From NCBI GenBank assembly GCA_023128035.1, contig JAGMES010000211.1, positions 1-6,725 of the forward strand: 6,725 bases of DNA, read 5' to 3'. Made by a program: the position numbers and the translations under genes. Origin of the DNA: Halanaerobiales bacterium (GTDB lineage Bacteria; Bacillota_F; Halanaerobiia; DY22613). Positions 1 to 6,725 of this stretch are shown piece by piece. The notes beneath the pieces were generated by a model, which had not been told where the DNA came from, did no database searches, and was given only the letters and a program-made list of their open reading frames with translations. Numbering within the stretch: position 1 is the first letter of the stretch; every line of letters begins with the position of its first letter.

Positions 1-23
1 CCCCCACTTCTATAAGTGGGGGT
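1..23 (+). terminator. Hairpin, probable terminator of the upstream (dnaN) unit
   Basis: A perfect 9-bp inverted repeat, CCCCCACTT (1-9) and AAGTGGGGG (14-22), closes a CTAT tetraloop. The stem is GC-rich at its base and would be stable in RNA. What follows (TCTTAACTC) is only weakly T-rich, so it is an imperfect intrinsic terminator. It could instead be an mRNA-stabilising hairpin or an attenuator that lets some transcription run into the S4 gene. The window starts at the first stem base, so the stem may extend further left. Assigning it to dnaN rests on the conserved gene order, not on visible sequence. Confidence 0.5.
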
Positions 24-44
24 CTTAACTCAAAAGATAAAAAA

Positions 45-51
45 GTGAGGG
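45..51 (+). promoter_or_regulatory. Ribosome-binding site that fixes the S4 gene start
   Basis: GTGAGGG contains GAGG, complementary to the 16S rRNA 3' end, and lies 8 bases before the ATG at 60. The GTG at 45 is in frame with that ATG and could be read as a start, but it is better explained as part of this Shine-Dalgarno sequence. The five extra residues (MRDFF) also do not belong to the family's N-terminus. Confidence 0.7.
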
Positions 52-59
52 ATTTTTTT

Positions 60-275
60 ATGAATATAATTCGTATTTCAACTAAAAATATCAAATTAGA
101 TCAATTTTTGAAATGGGCTAACATTGTTCAATCTGGAGGAGAAGCAAAACTAATAATTCGTGAAGGAATTGTTATGGTTAATGGCGAATTAGAAATAAGA
201 AGAGGTCGAAATTTAGTTCCTGGAGACGTAATAGAAGTAGAAGGGCAAGGGAAGTTTAAAATTACTCAGGACTAA
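60..275 (+). CDS. yaaA: S4 domain RNA-binding protein, YaaA/RlbA type
   Basis: This 71-residue protein is a stand-alone S4 RNA-binding domain, the same length as Bacillus subtilis YaaA (also called RlbA), which sits in the same place between dnaN and recF. S4 landmarks are visible in order: KLDQFLKWANIVQSGGEAK (about 12-30), I-REG-V-VNG (33-42), RRGRNL (47-52) and PGDVIEV (54-60). S4 domains bind structured RNA, often rRNA; the family is linked to ribosome biogenesis, but the exact RNA target cannot be read from sequence. The ATG at 60 is chosen over the upstream GTG at 45 because the GTG lies inside the ribosome-binding site. The gene ends 15 bases before recF, so co-transcription is likely. 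The identity is well supported; the molecular role is inferred from the family. Confidence 0.9.
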   Translation: MNIIRISTKNIKLDQFLKWANIVQSGGEAKLIIREGIVMVNGELEIRRGRNLVPGDVIEVEGQGKFKITQD

Positions 276-290
276 AGTTGGTGATTAATT

Positions 291-1415
291 TTGTATGTAG
301 AAAGATTATATTTAAAAAATTATCGTAATATCGCTGAAGTAGATTTGTCTTTTAACCCGTCGTTGAACTTAATGATTGGTTCTAATGCTCAGGGGAAAAC
401 AAATATTTTAGAGTCAATTTATCTTTTAGGAACAGGTTCTTCTCATCGTACAAATAGAAGTCAAGATATTATCAGTTGGGAAAAAGATTATTTTTTTATT
501 AAATCTAGTATTAAAAAACGACAGCGTGAAATGAGCATTAGCTATGGTTTTAATGGTTCTAAAAAAGATATCAAAATTGATAATAACCCCATTCAGCGAA
601 TTAGTGACTTGATGGGGTATGTCAATGTTGTAATCTTTTCACCAGAAGATTTACAGATGGTAAAAGGTAGTCCATCTTTTCGTCGTCATTTTTTAAATTT
701 GGAAATTTCACAAGTTAATCCTTATTATTATCATAATTTACAAAAATATAATCAAGTTCTTCAACAGCGTAATCTTCTTCTGAAAGAAATTCGAAAAAAT
801 AAAAGCAAGCGTGATTTACTTTTTATTTGGAATCAGCAATTAGTTGACCTAGGAAGTCGATTGATAAAAAAACGACTTGAAGTGATTGGAAAACTTGATA
901 TTTTGGCTAGGTTAATACATCGTAAAATAACAGGTGGAAGAGAAAATTTAATTATTGGTTATGATTCTACTTTGGGTAAGGTTACCAATGAAATGACCCA
1001 TGAAGAGATTCAGGAGATGTTTGAAACAAGGTTAATCAAAGAACAAGAAAACGAAATTCTTCGTGGGGTTACATTAGTTGGCCCTCAACGAGATGATCTT
1101 GATTTATTAGTAAATAATATTAATATACGAAAATTTGGTTCACAGGGGCAACAAAGAACAACTGCGCTAGCTTTAAAGATTGCGGAGTTAGAGTTTATGA
1201 AATCAGAGATGGGTGAATACCCTATTTTATTGTTGGATGATGTTTTTTCAGAATTAGATTTATCCCGAAAGAAACATCTTTTAGGAGTTATACGTGATAG
1301 AATTCAAACTTTTATTACAAGTACAGACTTAGATGTTATACAGGAGATTCAGGGTAAATATAATTTGTTTTATATTCAAAATGGTCAGGTTATAGAAAAA
1401 AAGGAGAGTGAATAA
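291..1415 (+). CDS. recF: DNA replication/repair protein RecF
   Basis: RecF is an SMC/Rad50-like ATPase that binds DNA at single-strand/duplex junctions and, with RecO and RecR, helps load RecA at replication gaps. At 374 residues it is the usual length (B. subtilis about 370). The Walker A motif GSNAQGKT is at 30-37, SHRT follows shortly after, the ABC-type signature GSQGQQRT is at 283-290, and Walker B PILLLDD with the D-loop SELD is at 311-323. The RecF signature PEDLQMVKGSPSFRRHFL is at 118-135; it ends in Asn136, where an Asp is expected from the family. The TTG start is preferred because MYVERLYLKNYRN matches the family N-terminus and GGTGAT at 280-285 is a good ribosome-binding site 5 bases upstream. 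It is packed against the S4 gene and remB, so it is probably co-transcribed. Confidence 0.97.
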   Translation: MYVERLYLKNYRNIAEVDLSFNPSLNLMIGSNAQGKTNILESIYLLGTGSSHRTNRSQDIISWEKDYFFIKSSIKKRQREMSISYGFNGSKKDIKIDNNPIQRISDLMGYVNVVIFSPEDLQMVKGSPSFRRHFLNLEISQVNPYYYHNLQKYNQVLQQRNLLLKEIRKNKSKRDLLFIWNQQLVDLGSRLIKKRLEVIGKLDILARLIHRKITGGRENLIIGYDSTLGKVTNEMTHEEIQEMFETRLIKEQENEILRGVTLVGPQRDDLDLLVNNINIRKFGSQGQQRTTALALKIAELEFMKSEMGEYPILLLDDVFSELDLSRKKHLLGVIRDRIQTFITSTDLDVIQEIQGKYNLFYIQNGQVIEKKESE

Positions 1416-1417
1416 TT

Positions 1418-1672
1418 TTGTTTTTACATATCGGAAATGGTGTTTTAATTCCAACGAAAGAAGTAGTGATGATTGCTGATTATGCGACTACTAGATTATC
1501 AAAAGACACCAAAAATTTTTTGGAAGTTGCTAATGAAGAAGGATTTATAAGAGATGATGCTTTTAGAGATATTTCAGATGGATCACCAAAATCTTTTATA
1601 ATTACTAATGAAACAATTTATCTATCATTAATCTCTTCTAGTACTCTGGCCAAAAGAGTTAATATTTTTTAG
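1418..1672 (+). CDS. remB: Extracellular matrix regulator RemB (DUF370)
   Basis: This 84-residue DUF370 protein corresponds to B. subtilis RemB (YaaB), found in the same recF-gyrB interval. Family marks are the N-terminal MFLHIGNGVLIPTKEVV, resembling MYIHLGDD, and the C-terminal PKS (57-59) and SSSTLAKR (73-80). In B. subtilis the paralogue RemA binds DNA and activates biofilm-matrix genes, and RemB is genetically linked to matrix expression. Outside Bacillus the role is unclear, and nothing here shows that this organism makes a biofilm. The start is TTG only 2 bases after the recF stop. Its ribosome-binding site AAGGAG (1401-1406) lies inside the recF 3' end, 11 bases upstream, so translation is probably coupled to recF. 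It ends in a T-rich stretch with no convincing terminator. Confidence 0.88.
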   Translation: MFLHIGNGVLIPTKEVVMIADYATTRLSKDTKNFLEVANEEGFIRDDAFRDISDGSPKSFIITNETIYLSLISSSTLAKRVNIF

Positions 1673-1709
1673 TTTTTTTATTAAAAAGCTGTGAAGCAGA
1701 TTATTTAGT

Positions 1710-1730
1710 AACCGTGATCATATCACGGTT
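1710..1730. repeat. 9-bp inverted repeat (hairpin or operator) upstream of gyrB
   Basis: AACCGTGAT (1710-1718) and ATCACGGTT (1722-1730) are perfect complements around a CAT triloop. As RNA this is a compact hairpin 17 bases before the gyrB ribosome-binding site. As DNA the core GTGATCATATCAC resembles a dimeric repressor site. The following bases (TCATCAGTTT) do not form a T-run, so intrinsic termination of remB is unlikely to be efficient. No recognisable sigma-A promoter for gyrB was found in this 88-base gap, so whether the element acts on RNA or on DNA cannot be decided here. Confidence 0.6.
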
Positions 1731-1742
1731 TCATCAGTTTAA

Positions 1743-3677
<1,935 letters not shown>

Positions 3678-3686
3678 AAAAATTAT

Positions 3687-3701
3687 AATAGCTTAGCTAT
3701 T
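3687..3701 (+). repeat. Small AT-rich hairpin in the gyrB-gyrA gap
   Basis: AATAGC (3687-3692) pairs with GCTATT (3696-3701) around a TTA loop, ten bases after the gyrB stop. The stem is only 6 bp and is followed by mixed A/T, not a T-run, so it is not a convincing terminator. It could mark a weak mRNA processing or stability element, or be chance in AT-rich DNA. Confidence 0.3.
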
Positions 3702-3741
3702 TAAAGATATTTTTAGAAGGAAAACCCTCTATATTATTGGT

Positions 3742-3749
3742 GGAGGTGA
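3742..3749 (+). promoter_or_regulatory. Consensus ribosome-binding site not positioned for gyrA
   Basis: GGAGGTGA is a full match to the anti-Shine-Dalgarno complement and is the strongest such site in the window. It lies 28 bases before the gyrA ATG, too far for normal use, but exactly 8 bases before the TTG at 3758, which opens a four-codon reading frame. gyrA itself has a weaker site, AAAGGCAGG (3761-3769), 8 bases before its ATG. Confidence 0.75.
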
Positions 3750-3757
3750 CAGAGAAT

Positions 3758-3772
3758 TTGAAAGGCAGGTAA
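3758..3772 (+). CDS. Putative four-codon leader minigene (MKGR) before gyrA
   Basis: TTG AAA GGC AGG TAA reads as Met-Lys-Gly-Arg-stop and is preceded at 8 bases by a consensus Shine-Dalgarno sequence. It ends 5 bases before the gyrA ATG and is in a different frame from gyrA, so it cannot be an N-terminal extension of it. Such a unit could load ribosomes that terminate and re-initiate at gyrA, making gyrA translation depend on the minigene. The same frame is open back to TTG 3737 or GTG 3740 (up to 11 residues), but neither of those has a well-placed ribosome-binding site. TTG is a weak start in general, but this genome appears to use TTG for recF and remB. That it is translated is inference. 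Confidence 0.4.
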
Positions 3773-3777
3773 AGTCT

Positions 3778-6294
3778 ATGGCTAAAGAAGAATTATTTGA
3801 TTCCAATGTTAAGCTGGTGGATATAGAAGATCAGATGAAAAATGCATATTTAGATTATGCGATGAGCGTAATTGTTGGTCGGGCGTTACCTGATGTGCGT
3901 GATGGTTTGAAACCTGTACATCGTAGAATTTTATATGCAATGTATGACTTAGGAATGTATCCTAACAAATCATTCAAAAAATCTGCGAGAATCGTCGGGG
4001 AAGTTTTAGGTAAGTATCATCCACATGGGGATACTGCTGTATATGATACAATGGTTAGAATGGCTCAAAGTTTTTCTTATCGTTATCCACTTATTGATGG
4101 ACATGGAAATTTTGGTTCAATTGATGGCGATGCTGCAGCTGCAATGCGTTATACAGAGGCAAGGATGTCGCATATAACAATGGAATTACTATCAGATATC
4201 AACAAAAATACGGTTGATTTTCGACTTAACTTTGATGAATCTCTAGAAGAGCCAATTGTTTTACCTTCTAGATTACCAAATTTATTGATTAATGGTTCTT
4301 CAGGTATAGCAGTAGGTATGGCAACTAACATTCCACCCCATAATATAGGTGAAGTTATAGATGGAACGATCATGCTTATAGATAATCCTGATACCAGCAT
4401 TAGTCAATTGATGCAAGTGATTACAGGACCTGATTTTCCAACTGGTGGAATGATTATGGGTCGATCTCGGATTAAGCAAGCTTACAAAACCGGACGTGGT
4501 CGATTAAAAGTACGTGCTAAAACAAATATTGAGGAAATGGGGAACGGTAAACATAGAATTATTGTTACTGAAATCCCATATCAGGTTAATAAAGCGAAAG
4601 TGATTGAGAAGATTGCTGAATTGGTTCGCGAAGGTAAGATTAATGGAATTACTGATTTACGAGATGAATCAGATCGTGAAGGTATGCGGATGGTAATTGA
4701 ACTAAAAAAGGATGTTGTACCTAAGGTTATTTTAAATCAATTATTTAAACATACTCGATTACAGGTTACTTTTGGTGTAATTAATTTAGTTTTGGTTAAT
4801 AATGAACCTAAAGTTTTAAATTTAAAAGAGTTACTTCAGCAATATATCCTCCATCAAAAAGAAGTAGTGACTCGAAGAACTCAATTTGATTTAGATAAAG
4901 CTGAAGCAAGAGCTCATATTCTTGAAGGTTTACAGATTGCTTTGGCTAATATTGACGAGATTATCAAAATTATTCGAGGTTCTGAAGATGGCGAGACGGC
5001 AAAAGGACGTTTGCTTGAAAGGTTTAAGATGACTGAAAGACAGGCTCAAGCGATTTTGGATATGCGTCTTCAACGCCTCACTGGTTTAGAACAAGAGAAA
5101 ATCGAGATTGAGTATAATGATCTTTTACAAAAAATTTCTTACTATAAAGATATTTTAGAAAACGAATTTAAATTATTTGGAATTATTAAAGAAGAATTAA
5201 CTCATTTACGTGAAAAATATCTTGATGAACGGAGAACTGAAATTGTAGAAGACTATTCTTCTCTAGATATAGAAGATTTAATTCCTCAAAAAGATTCAGT
5301 TTTAACTCTGACTAATCAAGGCTATATTAAACGAGTTCCATTAGATATTTATCGTAATCAACGTCGAGGCGGACGTGGTATTACAGGTATGAATACCAAA
5401 GAGGAGGATTTTGTAGAAACTCTTTTAATGGCTACAACACATGATTACTTCTTATTTTTAACAAATAAGGGTTTGGTCTATAGGTTAAAAGGGTATCAGA
5501 TTCCTGAATCTTCACGGCAATCTCGAGGAACTGCTATTGTAAATCTATTGGAATTAAAGTCAGATGAACGTGTAACAGCGATTATTCCAATTAGAGAATT
5601 TACTGATAACAAATATTTAATAATAGTAACTAAATACGGAATAATCAAAAAGACTCCTCTTATTGATTATGAGTCAAAATATACTAGCTTGATTGGTGTT
5701 ATATTGCGCGAAGGTGATGAATTGATCTCAGTTTGTTTATCTGAAAAGAATCAGGATATTATTGTAGGTACTGCTAACGGAAAAGCGATTCGATTTAGTG
5801 AAACAGATGTACGAACAATGGGACGTTCAGCTCAAGGAGTGAAAGCTATAACATTAGATTCTAATGATTATGTAGTTGGTATGGGTATTATTACTGAGGA
5901 GAGTAGAATCCTGGCAGTGACTAACAAAGGATATGGTAAACTGACTCCTGTAAAAGAGTATCGCCCCCAAATTCGTGGAGGAAAAGGGTTAATTACCATG
6001 CATTTAACTGAAAAGAACGGTCATCTGGTTACTCTTCGGGTGATAGATAGAGAAGAAGAGATTATGATGATATCCACAGGTGGAATTATGATTCGAATTC
6101 TAGTTGAAGAGATTTCAATTCTTGGACGGAATACATTAGGTGTTAGGATTATGCGTTTGGATAAGGAAGATGAAGTGGTTTCTGTAGCCTTAGTTGACTC
6201 TAAAGAACCAGAAGACATTGTAGACGATGATGATGGAGAAGTTGATGACCTTGATTTTGTAGACCAAGATTATGATGATAATGTGGAAGATTAA
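3778..6294 (+). CDS. gyrA: DNA gyrase subunit A
   Basis: GyrA is the DNA-cleaving and DNA-wrapping subunit of gyrase. The N-terminal breakage-reunion domain contains the catalytic Arg124-Tyr125 pair (in [11 protein letters not shown]), with Tyr125 forming the covalent 5'-phosphotyrosine. The quinolone region [10 protein letters not shown] spans about 81-90, with Thr86 and Asp90 at the E. coli Ser83 and Asp87 positions. The gate and coiled-coil region includes [15 protein letters not shown]. The C-terminal beta-pinwheel carries the GyrA box QRRGGRG at 528-534, which identifies gyrase rather than ParC/topoisomerase IV. The last 32 residues (807-838) are a strongly acidic tail with 18 Asp/Glu. 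At 838 residues it is slightly longer than B. subtilis GyrA (about 821), mostly through this tail. The ATG start gives a family-like N-terminus before [35 protein letters not shown] sequence. It probably forms one transcription unit with gyrB. Confidence 0.98.
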   Translation: MAKEELFDSNVKLVDIEDQMKNAYLDYAMSVIVGRALPDVRDGLKPVHRRILYAMYDLGMYPNKSFKKSARIVGEVLGKYHPHGDTAVYDTMVRMAQSFSYRYPLIDGHGNFGSIDGDAAAAMRYTEARMSHITMELLSDINKNTVDFRLNFDESLEEPIVLPSRLPNLLINGSSGIAVGMATNIPPHNIGEVIDGTIMLIDNPDTSISQLMQVITGPDFPTGGMIMGRSRIKQAYKTGRGRLKVRAKTNIEEMGNGKHRIIVTEIPYQVNKAKVIEKIAELVREGKINGITDLRDESDREGMRMVIELKKDVVPKVILNQLFKHTRLQVTFGVINLVLVNNEPKVLNLKELLQQYILHQKEVVTRRTQFDLDKAEARAHILEGLQIALANIDEIIKIIRGSEDGETAKGRLLERFKMTERQAQAILDMRLQRLTGLEQEKIEIEYNDLLQKISYYKDILENEFKLFGIIKEELTHLREKYLDERRTEIVEDYSSLDIEDLIPQKDSVLTLTNQGYIKRVPLDIYRNQRRGGRGITGMNTKEEDFVETLLMATTHDYFLFLTNKGLVYRLKGYQIPESSRQSRGTAIVNLLELKSDERVTAIIPIREFTDNKYLIIVTKYGIIKKTPLIDYESKYTSLIGVILREGDELISVCLSEKNQDIIVGTANGKAIRFSETDVRTMGRSAQGVKAITLDSNDYVVGMGIITEESRILAVTNKGYGKLTPVKEYRPQIRGGKGLITMHLTEKNGHLVTLRVIDREEEIMMISTGGIMIRILVEEISILGRNTLGVRIMRLDKEDEVVSVALVDSKEPEDIVDDDDGEVDDLDFVDQDYDDNVED

Positions 6295-6302
6295 TAAAAA
6301 AA

Positions 6303-6341
6303 GAAAACCTGTGGATAATATTTTCTTATCCACAGGTTTTC
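6303..6341 (+). terminator. Long hairpin after gyrA, probable terminator
   Basis: A perfect 16-bp stem pairs 6303-6318 with 6326-6341 around a 7-base TATTTTC loop, starting 8 bases after the gyrA stop. The core CCTGTGG/CCACAGG is GC-rich, with an A-tract on the left and TTTT on the right, the usual layout of an intrinsic terminator. The T-run is short (four bases, then CCACA), so efficiency is uncertain. Its symmetry means it could act in either direction. The same arms are perfect DnaA boxes, so the inverted repeat may exist for protein binding as much as for termination. Confidence 0.65.
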
Positions 6342-6356
6342 CACAACTGTGAATAA
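6310..6356. promoter_or_regulatory. Cluster of four DnaA boxes
   Basis: Four 9-mers match the DnaA box TTATNCACA. TTATCCACA occurs on the minus strand at 6310-6318 and on the plus strand at 6326-6334. TTTTCCACA, with one mismatch, is on the plus strand at 6337-6345. TTATTCACA is on the minus strand at 6348-6356. Boxes two to four are each separated by 2 bp, a centre-to-centre spacing of 11 bp, close to one helical turn. Boxes one and two are inverted with a 7-bp gap. DnaA is the replication initiator and also a transcription regulator. The cluster could be part of the origin, a DnaA-titration or regulatory site, or a regulator of gyrA termination and rRNA transcription. No clear DnaA-trio run or AT-only unwinding tract was seen beside it, so origin function is not claimed. 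Confidence 0.75.
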
Positions 6357-6445
6357 CTTTCGGAAGAAGATTGGGTTTTTACTGAAATTAGTGAAAAATA
6401 ATAGTTGTATTCCGCTTATAGAAGGTAGGTAACTTTAGCATTTCG

Positions 6446-6491
6446 AAAATATTATTAAACTATTGACATTAGTAAGATGATCTGTTAAAAT
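6446..6491 (+). promoter_or_regulatory. rRNA operon promoter P1 with UP-like element
   Basis: A perfect -35 TTGACA (6463-6468), a 17-base spacer and -10 TAAAAT (6486-6491) form a near-consensus sigma-A promoter. A TGN extended -10 is present at 6483-6485. The A/T-only tracts just upstream (about 6446-6460) resemble an UP element that binds the alpha-subunit C-terminal domains. Transcription should start around 6498-6499, at the beginning of GTCGC. A G start would fit the GTP-sensitive initiation known for Bacillus rrn promoters, but the start nucleotide is inferred. Confidence 0.88.
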
Positions 6492-6498
6492 GATAAAA

Positions 6499-6642
6499 GT
6501 CGCTTTTAAAGCTATGAATTTTCCTGTTCTGCCCTGTAAGTTTTGAGACTGCTGGATGGATAGAGATGTTCAATGCCGTTTTAAAATGATGTATTTAAAA
6601 GTGTACATGTCTAAATAAAAAATTTAAAATCAAAAAAACATC
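6499..6642 (+). other. Inter-promoter segment of the rrn leader, no gene seen
   Basis: This stretch is transcribed only from P1. It begins with GTCGC and the small palindrome GCTTT-T-AAAGC (6502-6512). Its middle (about 6521-6577) is visibly less AT-rich than its surroundings. No tRNA, convincing ORF or terminator was found. The only short frame, ATG at 6514 for ten residues, lacks a ribosome-binding site. The last third is A/T-dominated (about 6612-6638) and probably acts as the UP element of P2. Confidence 0.5.
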
Positions 6643-6666
6643 TTGACAATATTGAGAAAAGATGTT
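6637..6666. repeat. Inverted repeat spanning promoter P2
   Basis: AACATCTT (6637-6644) and AAGATGTT (6659-6666) are perfect 8-bp inverted arms separated by 14 bases. The left arm overlaps the first two bases of the P2 -35 and the right arm ends on the first base of the -10. The spacer also contains the palindrome CAATATTG (6647-6654). The geometry would suit a repressor or activator dimer, but in such AT-rich DNA a chance match cannot be excluded. Confidence 0.4.
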
Positions 6667-6671
6667 AAGAT
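6643..6671 (+). promoter_or_regulatory. rRNA operon promoter P2
   Basis: TTGACA (6643-6648), a 17-base spacer and TAAGAT (6666-6671) with an extended TGT at 6663-6665 form a strong sigma-A-type promoter. It has the same spacing and extended -10 as P1 and lies exactly 180 bp downstream. Long A-tracts immediately upstream (about 6612-6638) would serve as an UP element. The predicted start is near 6678-6679, where GTCGC recurs at the same offset from the -10 as in P1. Tandem promoters of this kind are typical of Firmicute rRNA operons. Confidence 0.88.
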
Positions 6672-6678
6672 ATGTGAG

Positions 6679-6725
6679 GTCGCGACAATAAGCGATAAAG
6701 AAATGACCTTTGAAAAGTGAACAGC
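6679..6725 (+). other. Start of the rRNA operon leader (boxA-like region, 16S beyond edge)
   Basis: The transcript from P2 begins around GTCGCGAC, an 8-bp palindrome (6679-6686). TGACCTTTGAAAAG (6704-6717) resembles the boxA antitermination element, whose E. coli form is TGCTCTTTAACA. The wording CTTTGAAAA-TGAACAG is characteristic of leaders and spacers of low-GC Gram-positive rRNA operons. AGGTC (6677-6681) can pair with GACCT (6705-6709). The window ends inside the leader, so no mature 16S sequence is visible. The rRNA assignment rests on the promoters, this motif and the conserved gyrA-rrn gene order. Confidence 0.75.

Noticed and set aside
45..59. GTG at 45 as the start of the S4-domain gene, adding MRDFF
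   Set aside because: The GTG lies inside the GTGAGGG ribosome-binding site, and the ATG at 60 gives the 71-residue family length with proper spacing.
1643..1685. Possible remB terminator: ACTCT/AGAGT 5-bp stem followed by T-rich DNA
   Set aside because: The stem is weak, has a 7-base loop, lies inside the coding region, and the T-tract does not follow it directly.
4149..4400. Minus-strand open frame inside gyrA
   Set aside because: It overlaps the conserved GyrA core and reads as a low-information reverse complement with no recognisable motif.
6021..6218. Minus-strand open frame near the gyrA 3' end
   Set aside because: It is the complement of the pinwheel and the start of the acidic tail; its Ser/Ile-rich composition is a by-product of that.
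6282..6290. Fifth DnaA box (TGTGGAAGA) at the gyrA 3' end
   Set aside because: It has two mismatches to TTATNCACA on the reverse strand and is coding sequence for the acidic tail; too weak to count.
6357..6462. DNA-unwinding element or DnaA-trio run next to the DnaA boxes
   Set aside because: The region is AT-rich but shows no regular trio repeats or repeated AT 13-mers; it is better read as upstream DNA of promoter P1.
6514..6546. Ten-residue leader peptide between P1 and P2
   Set aside because: There is no ribosome-binding site and it lies in an untranslated rRNA leader.
6559..6587. Third promoter using TAAAAT at 6582-6587
   Set aside because: The sequence 17 bases upstream is GATAGA, not a -35 element; the TTAAAATGAT match with P1 is a short repeat in AT-rich DNA.

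Overview
The window is a conserved chromosomal housekeeping block with every gene on the + strand: S4-domain protein (yaaA/rlbA type), recF, remB, gyrB and gyrA, followed by the tandem promoters and leader of a ribosomal RNA operon whose 16S gene starts beyond the right edge. This order matches the origin-proximal dnaA-dnaN-yaaA-recF-remB-gyrB-gyrA-rrn block of low-GC Gram-positives such as Bacillus subtilis. dnaA and dnaN would lie just left of the window. The DNA is very AT-rich, the ribosome-binding sites are Firmicute-like, two genes start with TTG, and the proteins look like Bacillota proteins, probably from the Clostridia/Halanaerobiales side. The placement below phylum is inference only.

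Layout: a hairpin at 1-22 probably closes the upstream dnaN unit. The small S4 gene (60-275), recF (291-1415) and remB (1418-1672) are tightly packed, with gaps of 15 and 2 bases. An 88-base gap containing a strong 9-bp hairpin leads to gyrB (1761-3677). A 100-base gap leads to gyrA (3778-6294); in it the best Shine-Dalgarno sequence serves a four-codon minigene (3758-3772), not gyrA itself. After gyrA, 431 bases hold no protein gene. They contain a long hairpin whose arms are perfect DnaA boxes, two further DnaA boxes, and two strong sigma-A-type promoters exactly 180 bp apart that drive the rRNA leader.

Functionally the genes concern DNA topology and repair next to the replication origin. 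GyrA and GyrB form DNA gyrase, RecF loads recombinase at gaps, the S4 protein binds RNA, and RemB is a small DNA-binding-type regulator. Supercoiling by gyrase and heavy rRNA transcription are physically adjacent here.

No undescribed multi-gene system is present; the genes are ordinary. The non-coding DNA is more interesting: a compact four-box DnaA cluster built into the gyrA terminator region immediately before the rRNA promoters, and the minigene in front of gyrA.
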